From Acidobacteria bacterium 13_1_20CM_3_53_8 (GTDB lineage: Bacteria > Acidobacteriota > Blastocatellia > Pyrinomonadales > Pyrinomonadaceae), in the NCBI GenBank assembly GCA_001920415.1, contig MNJR01000028.1, positions 1 through 64,000 of the forward strand: a stretch of 64,000 nucleotides of DNA, in the 5' to 3' direction. The notes beneath the pieces were generated by a model, which was not told where the DNA came from, searched no databases, and was given only the letters and a program-made list of their open reading frames with translations. Within the stretch, counting starts at the first letter, position 1. Each line of letters starts with the position of its first letter. This document shows positions 15,199 through 23,691 of this stretch, piece by piece. Both the position numbers and the translations under genes were made by a program.

Positions 15199-16480
15199 GC
15201 TGTTCAATCTCTTCCGGCTCTTTCGGGACTTTGTTTGTCAGCACGCGGTTGCCGTCTTCTGTGATGAGCACGTCGTCTTCAATGCGAACGCCTATGCCCA
15301 GATATTTTTCGGGAATCTCTTTGGTGTCGGCGGTTATGTAGACTCCCGGCTCGACCGTGATGACCATGCCGGGTTCTAGGCGGCGCGATTCACCTTCGTT
15401 GTAATAGCGGCCTACGTCGTGAACGTCAATGCCTAGAAAATGGCCCAGGCCGTGCATGTAGAACTGTTTGTACTTCTCTTCTTCAATCAGCTTCGCAGTG
15501 TCGCCCTGCAGCAAACCCAGACGCACCATGCCTTCTGTGAGCATCTCAATCGAGTGAGCTTTCAGTTCGTCCATGCTCACACCGGGACGCGCCATGCGTA
15601 TGCAATCTAGCTGAGCCGAGAGCACAAGGTCATAGATGTCGCGTTGCGCTCGCGTGAAGGAGGCGTTTACGGGAAAAGTGCGCGTGATGTCCGAAGCGTA
15701 GCCGCGATATTCAGCGCCCGCGTCAATCAGTAGAAGGTCGCCGTCTTTGAGTTCAGCGTCGTTGTTGATGTAGTGCAGGATGGTTGCGTTCACGCCGCTA
15801 CCAACGATTGATGAATAAGCGGGAGCAGCCGCGCCGCTTCTGCGGAAGATGTATTCGATGAGAGCTTCAATCTCATACTCTTTCATGCCGGGACGCGCCG
15901 TCTTCATGGCTTCGACGTGAGCCTCTGCCGCAATGTCTGCGGCGCGTTGCATGAGCGCTATCTCGTCGTCGGACTTTATAAGGCGCATTTCATGAAGAAT
16001 CGTGCCGGGGTCAACGATGGCCTGCGGCGGTGCTATGCCTTTACGCCCAAGCGAGCGCATTCGCGCGATCTCCTTGATGATGATGTTATCAACGCGCGGG
16101 TTGCCGTCGCCCACACGATAGTAAAGATTTCGCGCGTTGTTGATTAAGTCGCCAAGTTTTTCTGAAAATTCAGAAACGGGAAAAGCTTCTTCCGCGCCGA
16201 AGTCGCGCACGGCACCTTCTATGCCCGCTCGCCGCCCATCCCAAATCTCTTTTTCGGGGTCGCGCGAGCGCACGAACAGAGTGAACTTCTTCTCCTGCTT
16301 CGGCGCGATGACGGCGATTGACTCAGGCTCCTCGAACCCTGTCAGGTAGTAAAGGTCAGAGTTCTGGCGAAAGCGATACTGCGTGTCGTTTGAGCGCGTG
16401 GCCTCTGGCGCGCTCGCTATGATTGCGACTGAGTCCTGATCCATGCGCTTGATGAACTCTTCTAGCTGCGGTCTATGCAT
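15185..16480 (-). CDS. pepP: Xaa-Pro aminopeptidase (M24B)
   Basis: A 431-residue metallopeptidase removing N-terminal residues in front of proline. The N-terminal creatinase-like domain includes NSDLYYLTGFEEP. The pita-bread catalytic domain holds the dimetal ligands: two Asp in LLLIDAGAEYRGYASDITRTF, His in HGLGHFLGIDVHD, Glu in TVEPGVYI and Glu in GVRIEDDVLIT. Length matches E. coli PepP. I chose the ATG at 16480 because AAGGAG lies 10 bp upstream; a TTG seven codons earlier overlaps that ribosome site. Cytoplasmic, no signal peptide. Confidence 0.94.
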   Translation of the reverse strand: MHRPQLEEFIKRMDQDSVAIIASAPEATRSNDTQYRFRQNSDLYYLTGFEEPESIAVIAPKQEKKFTLFVRSRDPEKEIWDGRRAGIEGAVRDFGAEEAFPVSEFSEKLGDLINNARNLYYRVGDGNPRVDNIIIKEIARMRSLGRKGIAPPQAIVDPGTILHEMRLIKSDDEIALMQRAADIAAEAHVEAMKTARPGMKEYEIEALIEYIFRRSGAAAPAYSSIVGSGVNATILHYINNDAELKDGDLLLIDAGAEYRGYASDITRTFPVNASFTRAQRDIYDLVLSAQLDCIRMARPGVSMDELKAHSIEMLTEGMVRLGLLQGDTAKLIEEEKYKQFYMHGLGHFLGIDVHDVGRYYNEGESRRLEPGMVITVEPGVYITADTKEIPEKYLGIGVRIEDDVLITEDGNRVLTNKVPKEPEEIEQLMAR

Positions 16481-16572
16481 CTCGTACTTTCTCCTTCTCA
16501 AATCGTTTGCTACTTAGAAAATAATTGCCGGATACATTTTAACCTGCGTTTGGTGAGAGTGGGAAATCAGAT

Positions 16573-16687
16573 AAAGGCAAAAGTAAAAAGGTAAAAGGCA
16601 AAAGTGAAGACACGCCTAAAGACGTGAATTAGAAATTCAGAATGGTTTCCGCCTTACTTTTGCCTTTTACCTTTTTACTTTTGCCTT
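16573..16687. repeat. Low-complexity palindrome (AAAGTAAAAAGGTAAAAGGC type)
   Basis: The arms read AAAGGCAAAAGTAAAAAGG and the inverse CCTTTTTACTTTTGCCTT, around a 45-nt centre. It lies between the divergent pepP and aldehyde dehydrogenase genes. Confidence 0.8.
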
Positions 16688-16738
16688 ATTTATGCTGGCA
16701 TAGAAACTATCTTTAGGAGATAATCTGGCGCAAAGACG

Positions 16739-18319
16739 ATGGAAGTAAGAACATTAACAGCCGAAGAGGCCAGAGACGATATAGTTTCGCGCGACCCTGC
16801 GACGGGGCGCGAGATCGGGCGTGTTCCGGTCGCATCTTCGGAAGAAGTTGCGCGGGCGCTTTCTGATGCGCGCACGGCGCAAAATGGTTGGGCTAAGCTC
16901 TCTTTCCGCGAGCGAGGGCGAGTGGTGATGCGAGCACGCGCGATTGTGCTAGATGAAATAGAAGAGATAGCCGCTCTAATCTCGGAAGAATCGGGCAAGC
17001 CTGCTGACGAAGCAATCGCAATGGAGATAGTGCCGACGCTTGACCTTATGCAGTTCTTCGCGCGAAAGAGCGCAAAGCTTCTAAAACCCGAAAAGATTGA
17101 TATAGGCCAGTACGGTTTGATGGGTCGTTCATCGCGCATAGTCTATAAGCCCTTGGGCACGGTCGGCATCATCTCGCCCTGGAACTTTCCCTGGGCTATT
17201 CCGCTGGGCGAAGTCGTTATGGCGTTGATGGCCGGAAACGCCGTAGTGCTCAAGCCGTCGGAATTGACGCCTATGGTCGGCGTGAAGATTGGCGAAGTGT
17301 TCAAGCGCGCGGGACTCAACGATGACTTGCTGCAAGTTGTGACGGGCGATGGGCGCACGGGTGCTGCGCTGGTTGAAGCACGGCCAGACAAGATAATGTT
17401 CACGGGAAGCGTCGCCACAGGCAAGCGTGTTGCGGAAACAGCCGCGCGAAATTTGACGCCCGTCGTTCTGGAGCTTGGCGGCAAAGACCCCATGATTGTG
17501 CTTGAGGACGCGGATGTTGAGATGGCTGCACAGGCTGCGGTGTGGGGCGCACTCGCAAACGCTGGACAGGCGTGCGCGTCGGTCGAGCGATGCTACGTGC
17601 ACGAAAGCATTTCTGAAAAATTCATAGCCCGCGCAGTCGAATTAGTTAAATCTCTTCGACTGGACGTGGGCACACGCGAGGCCACAGACATAGGCGCAAT
17701 GTCCAGCGAGCGGCAGCTTAATACAGTTGAAGAGCATATTGATGATGCAGTCGCGCGCGGCGCTCGCATCCTCACAGGCGGGCGTAGGAATGAAACGCTC
17801 GCAGGCTCTTTTTACGAGCCGACCGTGTTGACCGATGTAGATCACACTATGCTGGTGATGCGCGATGAGACCTTCGGGCCTGTGCTTCCCATCATGACTT
17901 TTAAGACGGAAGACGAGGCTATAGGATTAGCGAACGACAGCCCCTTCGGATTGACGGCAAGCGTGTGGACTAAAGACATTGCGCGTGGCCGCCGCATAGC
18001 AGAACAGATTGAGGCGGGCACTGTGATGGTCAACGAAGTGCTCTACACTCACGGCATAGCGCAGACGCCCTGGGGCGGCGTGAAGCAGAGCGGGCTTGGA
18101 AGAACTCATGGGCGATTGGGTCTTCTAGAACTCGTCACGCCGCAGCACATCCACGTCAACCGCTTCTCGTTCATACCTGACTTCTGGTGGTTCAGCTACA
18201 CGCCGCGCGCCTCGAAACTTTTCCGAGGCTTCGCACAACGCTTCGCCACAGGCAACCCTCTGCAAACCTCTCTGCTTCTGCCACAGATGATTCGTCGCTT
18301 CTTTGAACGCAGACCGTAG
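16739..18319 (+). CDS. NAD(P)-dependent aldehyde dehydrogenase
   Basis: A 526-residue member of the ALDH superfamily, oxidising an aldehyde to the acid. Catalytic elements: PWNFPWAIPLGEV, the cofactor loop FTGSVATGKRVAETA, general base Glu in LELGGKDPMIVLEDAD, nucleophile Cys in NAGQACASVERCYV, and ETFGPVLPIMTF. It resembles succinate-semialdehyde and long-chain aldehyde dehydrogenases. The C-terminal 45 residues (SFIPDFWWFSYTPRASKLFRGFAQRF then LLPQMIRRFFERRP) form a hydrophobic/basic tail that may bind membrane, as in fatty aldehyde dehydrogenases. The substrate is not certain. It ends near a family A element and a strong terminator. Confidence 0.9.
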   Translation: MEVRTLTAEEARDDIVSRDPATGREIGRVPVASSEEVARALSDARTAQNGWAKLSFRERGRVVMRARAIVLDEIEEIAALISEESGKPADEAIAMEIVPTLDLMQFFARKSAKLLKPEKIDIGQYGLMGRSSRIVYKPLGTVGIISPWNFPWAIPLGEVVMALMAGNAVVLKPSELTPMVGVKIGEVFKRAGLNDDLLQVVTGDGRTGAALVEARPDKIMFTGSVATGKRVAETAARNLTPVVLELGGKDPMIVLEDADVEMAAQAAVWGALANAGQACASVERCYVHESISEKFIARAVELVKSLRLDVGTREATDIGAMSSERQLNTVEEHIDDAVARGARILTGGRRNETLAGSFYEPTVLTDVDHTMLVMRDETFGPVLPIMTFKTEDEAIGLANDSPFGLTASVWTKDIARGRRIAEQIEAGTVMVNEVLYTHGIAQTPWGGVKQSGLGRTHGRLGLLELVTPQHIHVNRFSFIPDFWWFSYTPRASKLFRGFAQRFATGNPLQTSLLLPQMIRRFFERRP

Positions 18320-18366
18320 AAGAGTTTCAAGTTTCAGGTTTCAAGTTTCAAGTTCATCAAGATTCC

Positions 18367-18510
18367 TAATACCAAGTTGCAATAGAAAAAGAGATCGTGG
18401 GGTCACGCAGTCAGTACCGCCTGCGGTAGCGGGCGGGTGATGGATGCAATGACTACCCGCCCGCTACCGCAGGCGGTACTGACCTCTCTTTCTACTGCAA
18501 CTTGGTATAA
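18367..18510. mobile_element. Family A MITE-like element, copy 2
   Basis: The element TACCAAGTTGCAATAG...ACTGCAACTTGGTA (18370-18507) lies between TAA duplications. Its core is not the usual ATCCACGAATCC arm pair but the GC-rich palindrome also found in family B (TCAGTACCGCCTGCGGTAGC at 18411 and its inverse ending at 18482). Confidence 0.85.
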
Positions 18511-18517
18511 CTTGAAA

Positions 18518-18552
18518 CGAAAGGGCTTGCTCAGCACGAGCAAGCCCTTTCG
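18518..18552. terminator. Two-way rho-independent terminator
   Basis: A perfect 15-bp stem, CGAAAGGGCTTGCTC with GAGCAAGCCCTTTCG, has a 5-nt loop and T-rich sequence on both sides. It separates the convergent aldehyde dehydrogenase and serine protease genes. Confidence 0.85.
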
Positions 18553-18585
18553 TTTGTAAAGCACAGTCGCTCGCTTATGAATTTG

Positions 18586-19689
18586 TCAGCGAGCAACGAA
18601 GGTGTCTGTTTCGACGCGCTTGACGCGCACGCCGTCAATCGAGCGCGGCAGTTGTGGGCTGGCGCCTGTCGTGCGGTCAACGTAGATTACAATCACGGCT
18701 TCGCCGGGGTTTGTGTCCGATGCGCCTACGCCTACGCCTATCACGGACGGGCGTGACATCAAATCATCTAGCCGTCCTTGCATGACGTTCGTCGCGTGCT
18801 CAATTGCCTCTTGCGGTAGTTCAGGCATCTGTCCCTCCAAAGTGCTGAGCGCACCTGTCTGCACCGCCGCAGCCGACGCCGTGCCGCATGTGGCGCCGAC
18901 AAAGCTCACGCTGCTTCCGAGCGCGCCGCTAACTTTGCTGAGCACTTCCCCTATGGGGTTGCCAATGGTTGTAGTGCTGCTGCCAGCGAAGAGAAGCGCG
19001 ACCGGCTGATGACATGCATCGTTGGTCACAATCAGCGAGCCGGAGTCTCCGCCAGCGCTGAAGGTGCTGCTGTTGATAACGACCTGGTTCGTGTAAGAGA
19101 CTGTGAACTTCTTGCCCTGATTGCAGCCCTTCTGGTACTGCACGCTGACGCTCGTGTTGACTGACGAGACGCTGCCCGTAGTAGACCCTGTGGTGCGCCC
19201 GCTCTTGGCGACGGCCAGCCCCACGCTTGCATTCTTCACGACGTTGCTAGGGATACCTATGTCCTCTATAGTCCCTGCCGTGTTCATCGCGCCAGTGCGT
19301 AGTTGAGCGATTGCCGCGTCAACGTTTGAGCCAAGCGTGACGGCGACTGTAAAGTCCGCGACAATCGGCGGGATACGGCAGCCGTTATCAATTAGCCCTG
19401 GCTGCGAGATGTCCTCACCGATAGCAGCCTGATCTGCTCGGGCAAGAACGTGGTTGTTGCTGAGGATGTAATTAGTGCCAGAGCTATCTCTGACAAGAGA
19501 GCCGAGCGTGCCGCTGCAACAGAATGACCTGCTTGCGTCGTTAACGTTGCCGCCCGAAACTCCGTAGTTATTGTTGGCGCGTTGATGGTTCGCTCCGCCA
19601 TCGGCCTTGCTAGAGTTAATTAAAAAGGGTGAGCCGACTAGCATGACTAAGGCGATTACAAAAATCACCACGTACTTGAATCTTCTCAT
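18586..19689 (-). CDS. Secreted trypsin-like (Nal1-type) serine protease
   Basis: A 367-residue exported protein. Signal peptide YVVIFVIALVMLVGSPFLI. The chymotrypsin fold shows the catalytic triad as His80 in YILSNNHVLAR, Asp124 in GSNVDAAIAQL and Ser216 in AGGDSGSLI, in the right order and spacing. The C-terminal 70 residues form a separate small domain (DDLMSRPSVIGVGVGASDTNPGEAVIVIYVD) of the type often paired with such proteases in Acidobacteria and Actinobacteria. The CCSGTLG motif at Cys57-Cys58 and other Cys suggest disulfides. The likely role is extracellular proteolysis; the target is unknown. It is transcribed toward a strong terminator. Confidence 0.8.
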   Translation of the reverse strand: MRRFKYVVIFVIALVMLVGSPFLINSSKADGGANHQRANNNYGVSGGNVNDASRSFCCSGTLGSLVRDSSGTNYILSNNHVLARADQAAIGEDISQPGLIDNGCRIPPIVADFTVAVTLGSNVDAAIAQLRTGAMNTAGTIEDIGIPSNVVKNASVGLAVAKSGRTTGSTTGSVSSVNTSVSVQYQKGCNQGKKFTVSYTNQVVINSSTFSAGGDSGSLIVTNDACHQPVALLFAGSSTTTIGNPIGEVLSKVSGALGSSVSFVGATCGTASAAAVQTGALSTLEGQMPELPQEAIEHATNVMQGRLDDLMSRPSVIGVGVGASDTNPGEAVIVIYVDRTTGASPQLPRSIDGVRVKRVETDTFVAR

Positions 19690-20251
19690 TGAAATACCTT
19701 TCTCTTCACGGGCAGATTTAGGGTTTCACGATAATACGAGGGAGGTGTTTAGAACCCGCGCAGCTTTTCTCCCCATGTTGAGATGACGAGGAAAGAACGG
19801 CTGCCCGGTCGTCTTACGAAACGTGACCGATTGCTTTTACGTTAATCAAAAGGCAAAGTCAATGATTTCCTGACCAAAATCCGCCCACTTGCGAGTTAGA
19901 TGGCTAAGAAGTTTCAGATGGAGAGGACAGAGAAGAGGTTCGTGTTAAACCTTGCGCTCTAATAAAACTTGTGTCTATACTGCTTCACCCTTACTCCTCA
20001 GGGTGTAACCGGCAAACGCTCTTACATAATTCATAAAACGGAAGGTTGAAGCAGCTCTTCCCTCGCACTTGTAGGGGAATTGTGTGCTTCTCGACGCTTG
20101 TTCTCTTACCTCGTACAGGCGACATTACGTGCAAAGGGCAATATTCATTCACCGGCATCATTCTTATGCAAAGAGAGGCGTGCCCGCGCGGGCCGTCCCC
20201 CCCATCTCTCTTCTCACCAACAACCACACAAACCCTTGGAGGATAAATTAG
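19690..20251. other. 560-bp gap between divergent genes
   Basis: No supported gene. It should hold the promoters of the serine protease and the EXORDIUM-like gene. A weak promoter-like TTGCGC, 18 bp, TATACT is seen near 19955-19985, and GGAGG lies just before the ATG at 20252. Short ORFs here have no family features. Confidence 0.4.
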
Positions 20252-21271
20252 ATGAAAAAGGTTTTGGTTCTTACCCTCTCAATCGCTCTGCTGGCCTTCT
20301 GCGGCCTGTTCAGCGCGTCTAATACAATTAACACTGCTCACGCTCAATCTCAGGGACAAGTTCCTGTCGAAGCCGGAGGAGGAGCGCCGGAGATTATCAG
20401 ATACCGCACCAATCCACATGGCGCGGATAACGTCACAGCCGGTTCGACCAGCGTCCAAACTCCTGTGATTACTTATCACGGCGGCCCACTCTTACAGACG
20501 CCGACCGCATACGTAATATGGTACGGGAATTGGAATCAAACGAATGGAACGGATAATGCGGGCGGCCAGCAGATTGCCGAAGACTTTTTGAGCAATCTGG
20601 GCAACTCGGGCTACTTCAATATAAACCAGAGCTATTCAACCAACGGCTTCACCATTACGGGCGGAGTCAACTTCACGCGGGGCATCTACAATCCCAGCAC
20701 CAACCCGAACGGATGCGAAACTACTGACGCATACTCGCAAGGGTCGAGGCTGAGAGACGCGACCGTGCAGAAGGTTGTGAACAACGCCATCTCTTCAGGC
20801 AAACTGCCCGGCGATGCTAATGGCGTTTACTTCGTGCTCACTTCATCTGATGTAACAGAAAACTCTGGCTTCTGCACTCAGTATTGCGGCTGGCACACGG
20901 GTACTTCGTCCACACTAACGCCAAACGGTCGCCTGCGCTACGCATTCGTAGGCAACGCCGCGCGCTGCATCAACGCCTGCGCAGCGCAGAGCATAGGCCC
21001 GAATGGCAACGCCGGTGTTGACGGAATGATCTCAGTGGTTGCTCATGAACTTGAAGAAGCCACAACAGACCCCGATCCGCGTTCGGGCTGGGCCGACAGT
21101 GGCGGTGCGGAGAACGCAGACAAGTGCGCGTGGACGTTCGGCCAGAGCCAGACGACATTACCTAGCGGTGCGGTTTACAACATGACGCTCGGCACAAGGA
21201 ACTTCCTGATTCAGCGTAACTTGAGCGCCACGGACAGCAAGTGCTATGTGAACGCCAGCGGCGCGCAATAA
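20252..21271 (+). CDS. Secreted EXORDIUM (phosphate-induced protein 1)-like protein
   Basis: A 339-residue protein with signal peptide VLVLTLSIALLAFCGLFSA. The body follows the plant EXORDIUM/PHI-1 pattern: VITYHGGPLLQTPTAYVIWYGNW near the start, then GVYFVLTSSDVTENSGFCTQYCGWH, RYAFVGNAARC and NGNAGVDGMISVVAHELEEATTDP. The HELEE at His265 together with DSGGAENADKCAW could form a metal site, as in HExxE-type peptidase-like folds, but peptidase activity is unproven. In plants the family promotes cell expansion; bacterial members are of unknown role. A strong terminator follows. The Shine-Dalgarno GGAGG is 10 bp before the ATG. Confidence 0.8.
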   Translation: MKKVLVLTLSIALLAFCGLFSASNTINTAHAQSQGQVPVEAGGGAPEIIRYRTNPHGADNVTAGSTSVQTPVITYHGGPLLQTPTAYVIWYGNWNQTNGTDNAGGQQIAEDFLSNLGNSGYFNINQSYSTNGFTITGGVNFTRGIYNPSTNPNGCETTDAYSQGSRLRDATVQKVVNNAISSGKLPGDANGVYFVLTSSDVTENSGFCTQYCGWHTGTSSTLTPNGRLRYAFVGNAARCINACAAQSIGPNGNAGVDGMISVVAHELEEATTDPDPRSGWADSGGAENADKCAWTFGQSQTTLPSGAVYNMTLGTRNFLIQRNLSATDSKCYVNASGAQ

Positions 21272-21351
21272 ATCGCGGTTCATAGAGGAATCGCTTCGAG
21301 TTGTTCGCACAGCGTTGAATTCGCGGCAACGTCTTTCTATGCCTCGAAACT

Positions 21352-21391
21352 AAAAGGCCATCGGTGAGTATCAATTCACCGGTGGCCTTTT
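21352..21391 (+). terminator. Rho-independent terminator of the EXORDIUM-like gene
   Basis: AAAAGGCCATCGGTGA pairs with TCACCGGTGGCCTTTT (one G-T pair) around an 8-nt loop, ending in TTTTAA. Confidence 0.85.
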
Positions 21392-21488
21392 AACTATCAT
21401 TAAAAAATTAAGGTTATACTGTTGCTTCGAATAAACTTCACAGGGTTCAGGCCGCGCGCTAGTGCATGTACGTTTGGAAAGAATAATG

Positions 21489-22154
21489 ATGAAAAATGAA
21501 AAGTTTATTGATTTGAGCCACACGGTCGAGCACGGGCTGACGACTTACAGAGGCTTGCCCGCGCCCGTCATCTCAGATTTTCTGAGCCGCGAAGAATCGC
21601 GCAGAACTTACGCGCCGGGCACGGAGTTTCACATTGGCCGCATAGAGATGGTTGCGAACACTGGGACTTATCTTGATTCGCCGTTCCACAGATACCCGCA
21701 CGGCGCAGACCTTGCGCAACTGCCGCTCTCTTCGCTCGCAGATTTAGAAGGCATTGTGATTCGGGCACAAGATTTCGACGGGCGCGGCATGAGCGTCGAA
21801 GCTTTTCGCGGAATTGATTTGAAAGAGAAAGCAGTGCTGGTTCACACGGGCTGGGACAAATACTGGGCGAGCGAGAAATATTTTGAAGGTCACCCGTTTC
21901 TGACCGAAGAGGTCGCGCGTCATCTAATCGAAGCGGAAGTGAAACTCATCGGCATTGATTCACTGAACATTGACGACACGCGCGATCTAGCTCGCCCAGT
22001 TCATTCGCTTCTACTCAAAGCGCAGATTCCCATCGTAGAGCATCTTTGCAATCTTGGCAGCTTGCCAGACAGGGGCTTTCGCTTCTTCGCCGTGCCCGTC
22101 AAAGTCAAAAACTTCGGCACGTTTCCCGTTCGCGCTTTCGCCATAATCGAATGA
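21489..22154 (+). CDS. Cyclase-family (KynB-like) hydrolase with altered metal motif
   Basis: A 221-residue protein of the putative cyclase/kynurenine formamidase fold. It starts with FIDLSHTVEHGLTTY, typical of the family, and has VLVHTGWDKYW, LIGIDSLNID and PIVEHLCNL in the proper order. The family metal motif HxGTHxDxPxH appears as NTGTYLDSPFH (57-67): Asp63 and His67 remain while the first two His are Asn57 and Tyr61, so zinc binding of the classic kind is doubtful. I chose the ATG at 21489, seven bases after GGAAAG; another ATG lies one codon upstream. A small membrane-protein gene overlaps its stop by ATGA. Confidence 0.82.
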   Translation: MKNEKFIDLSHTVEHGLTTYRGLPAPVISDFLSREESRRTYAPGTEFHIGRIEMVANTGTYLDSPFHRYPHGADLAQLPLSSLADLEGIVIRAQDFDGRGMSVEAFRGIDLKEKAVLVHTGWDKYWASEKYFEGHPFLTEEVARHLIEAEVKLIGIDSLNIDDTRDLARPVHSLLLKAQIPIVEHLCNLGSLPDRGFRFFAVPVKVKNFGTFPVRAFAIIE

Positions 22155-22252
22155 GCGTGGCCGCGCCAGTCGCGCTTTCAACACCCTTTCTGTTTTTACT
22201 TTTCCCCGCAATTTATTTAGGATTGTACTTCGCCCGCAAGGCTAATTTTTAG
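22151..22252 (+). CDS. Small single-helix membrane protein (33 aa)
   Basis: The ATG overlaps the cyclase stop codon as ATGA, a usual sign of translational coupling. The product has a short polar start, a hydrophobic stretch STPFLFLLFPAIYLGLYFA and a positive end (RKANF), the layout of a one-pass small membrane protein with the C-terminus inside. Too short for family recognition. The next gene begins 16 bp after its stop, with GTGAGG between, so all three may form an operon. It could be a chance frame. Confidence 0.4.
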   Translation: MSVAAPVALSTPFLFLLFPAIYLGLYFARKANF

Positions 22253-22267
22253 TGAGGCCATAATCTT

Positions 22268-23287
22268 TTGCTCGGACGTATTATTCGCGCGCGCGAGATT
22301 CATCATTCGCAACGCGATAAAAACAGAATCATTCGCCCTTTCGAGTGGGGCACATCTTTCGTCACAGACCACTTGAACGGCGACGACCCGCGCCATGTTC
22401 TGCAAACCCACGCGCGCGAAGCTTTGAATCAAAGCGAAGAGTTTTTCGCGCTTGCACCTATAAACGATTACGAGTTGAACGGTCAGGTTCTGACATGGAC
22501 TAGCGCCGTCCACACACCTTCACATGAAAACAATCTGGCGCGTGCGCGATTCTTTCCTGCGCGCGAAATGAAGGGAGAGCGGCGTCGCGCGGTCGTGCTG
22601 CTGCCACAATGGAACGCGCAACCCGAGAGCCACATTAACCTCAGCAAGATTCTTAGCAGGCTGGGCATAGCCGCCCTGCGCTTAACGATGCCTTATCATG
22701 AAGAGCGCAAACCGCCGGAACTGGAGCGCGCGGATTTTCTGGTCAGCTCGAACATAGGCCGCACGATTCAATCTGTCCGTCAGGCAGTGTTGGATACTCG
22801 CGCCGCAGTGAGATGGTTAGTCACAGAAGGCTACGACCGCATAGGCATCATGGGCACAAGCATAGGCTCGTGCACTGCTTTCCTCGCTTTCTCGCACGAC
22901 GCGCGCATTGACGTTGGCGTCTTCAATCATGTGTCTGGCTACTTCGCAGACGTTGTATGGCGCGGCATCTCAACACAACACGTGCGCGCAGGCTTTGGCG
23001 ATCAAGTCACGCTAGAAGAACTGCGCGAGTTCTGGCTGCCCATAAGCCCGCTGCCTTTCATCAATCGTCTTAAGGGGATGCGCCAGCGCCCAATGCGCTT
23101 CATAGCCGCGCGCCACGACCTGACATTCCCCGCCGATCTTTCGGAAAACGTCATCATGGAAACGAAACGGCTAGGCATACCTCTGGACGTTGCTTGGCTT
23201 CCTTGCGGACATTACACGAGCGGCGAGCGTCCCTGGATTTATCTTGACGGGTGGAAGATCGTTACGTTCTTAAGAAAACATCTTTGA
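22268..23287 (+). CDS. Alpha/beta-hydrolase (ABHD18-like)
   Basis: A 339-residue protein without signal peptide. It shows the alpha/beta-hydrolase core: oxyanion-side segment RRAVVLLPQWNAQPESH, then LGIAALRLTMPYHEERKPP, nucleophile elbow RIGIMGTSIGSCTAFLAFSHD (Ser in GTSIGS), a likely acid in FIAARHDLTFP and the His in PCGHYTSGERPW. The pattern fits the poorly known ABHD18 family. The start appears to be TTG at 22268, ten bases after GTGAGG; no good ATG lies near. Substrate unknown. It seems co-transcribed with the cyclase-family gene. Confidence 0.75.
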   Translation: MLGRIIRAREIHHSQRDKNRIIRPFEWGTSFVTDHLNGDDPRHVLQTHAREALNQSEEFFALAPINDYELNGQVLTWTSAVHTPSHENNLARARFFPAREMKGERRRAVVLLPQWNAQPESHINLSKILSRLGIAALRLTMPYHEERKPPELERADFLVSSNIGRTIQSVRQAVLDTRAAVRWLVTEGYDRIGIMGTSIGSCTAFLAFSHDARIDVGVFNHVSGYFADVVWRGISTQHVRAGFGDQVTLEELREFWLPISPLPFINRLKGMRQRPMRFIAARHDLTFPADLSENVIMETKRLGIPLDVAWLPCGHYTSGERPWIYLDGWKIVTFLRKHL

Positions 23288-23415
23288 TGGTGGAAGAATA
23301 GTTGTTGACGATTATCGCCGTGAACTCTTCCGAGTGGGAACTTTTCTGTGCTCCGGCGTGTCTAATCTTCCGGCGCCCAACCTCTGGCACCGAGGCGAAA
23401 GAGAGGTGCAGACAG

Positions 23416-23691
23416 ATGCAAACGAAGACCGTCAAGATTCTTTTCACCGTATCGCTGTTTATGCTGGCCGGGTCGGGCGTCAGCTTCTTTATAGGACACC
23501 AGCGTGCGCTCAAAGTGGCTCAGGTTGAGGCTTCGGCTATAGATATGTTCGCAAGTCAGCCGGGTGATAACTGGAAATATCTGGGAGCCATTCTGTTGCT
23601 CGTCGCTCTGGCGAGCGCGTTCGCTGCAATCAGGATTTGGTTTCAGGAGCGCAAAGATGCGGAACAGGTCACGCACATAGTAATCAATTAA
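23416..23691 (+). CDS. Small two-helix membrane protein
   Basis: A 91-residue protein. The ATG at 23416 follows GAGAGG by about ten bases; longer in-frame readings add only unstructured sequence. Two hydrophobic segments, VKILFTVSLFMLAGSGVSFFIG and YLGAILLLVALASAFAAIRIWF, flank a 30-residue loop. No motif known to me. Its stop codon TAA lies where the family C hairpin begins. Confidence 0.6.
   Translation: MQTKTVKILFTVSLFMLAGSGVSFFIGHQRALKVAQVEASAIDMFASQPGDNWKYLGAILLLVALASAFAAIRIWFQERKDAEQVTHIVIN

Noticed and set aside
20046-20246. 66-residue ORF before the EXORDIUM-like gene
   Set aside because: Composition looks non-coding and it ends in the ribosome-binding region of the next gene.
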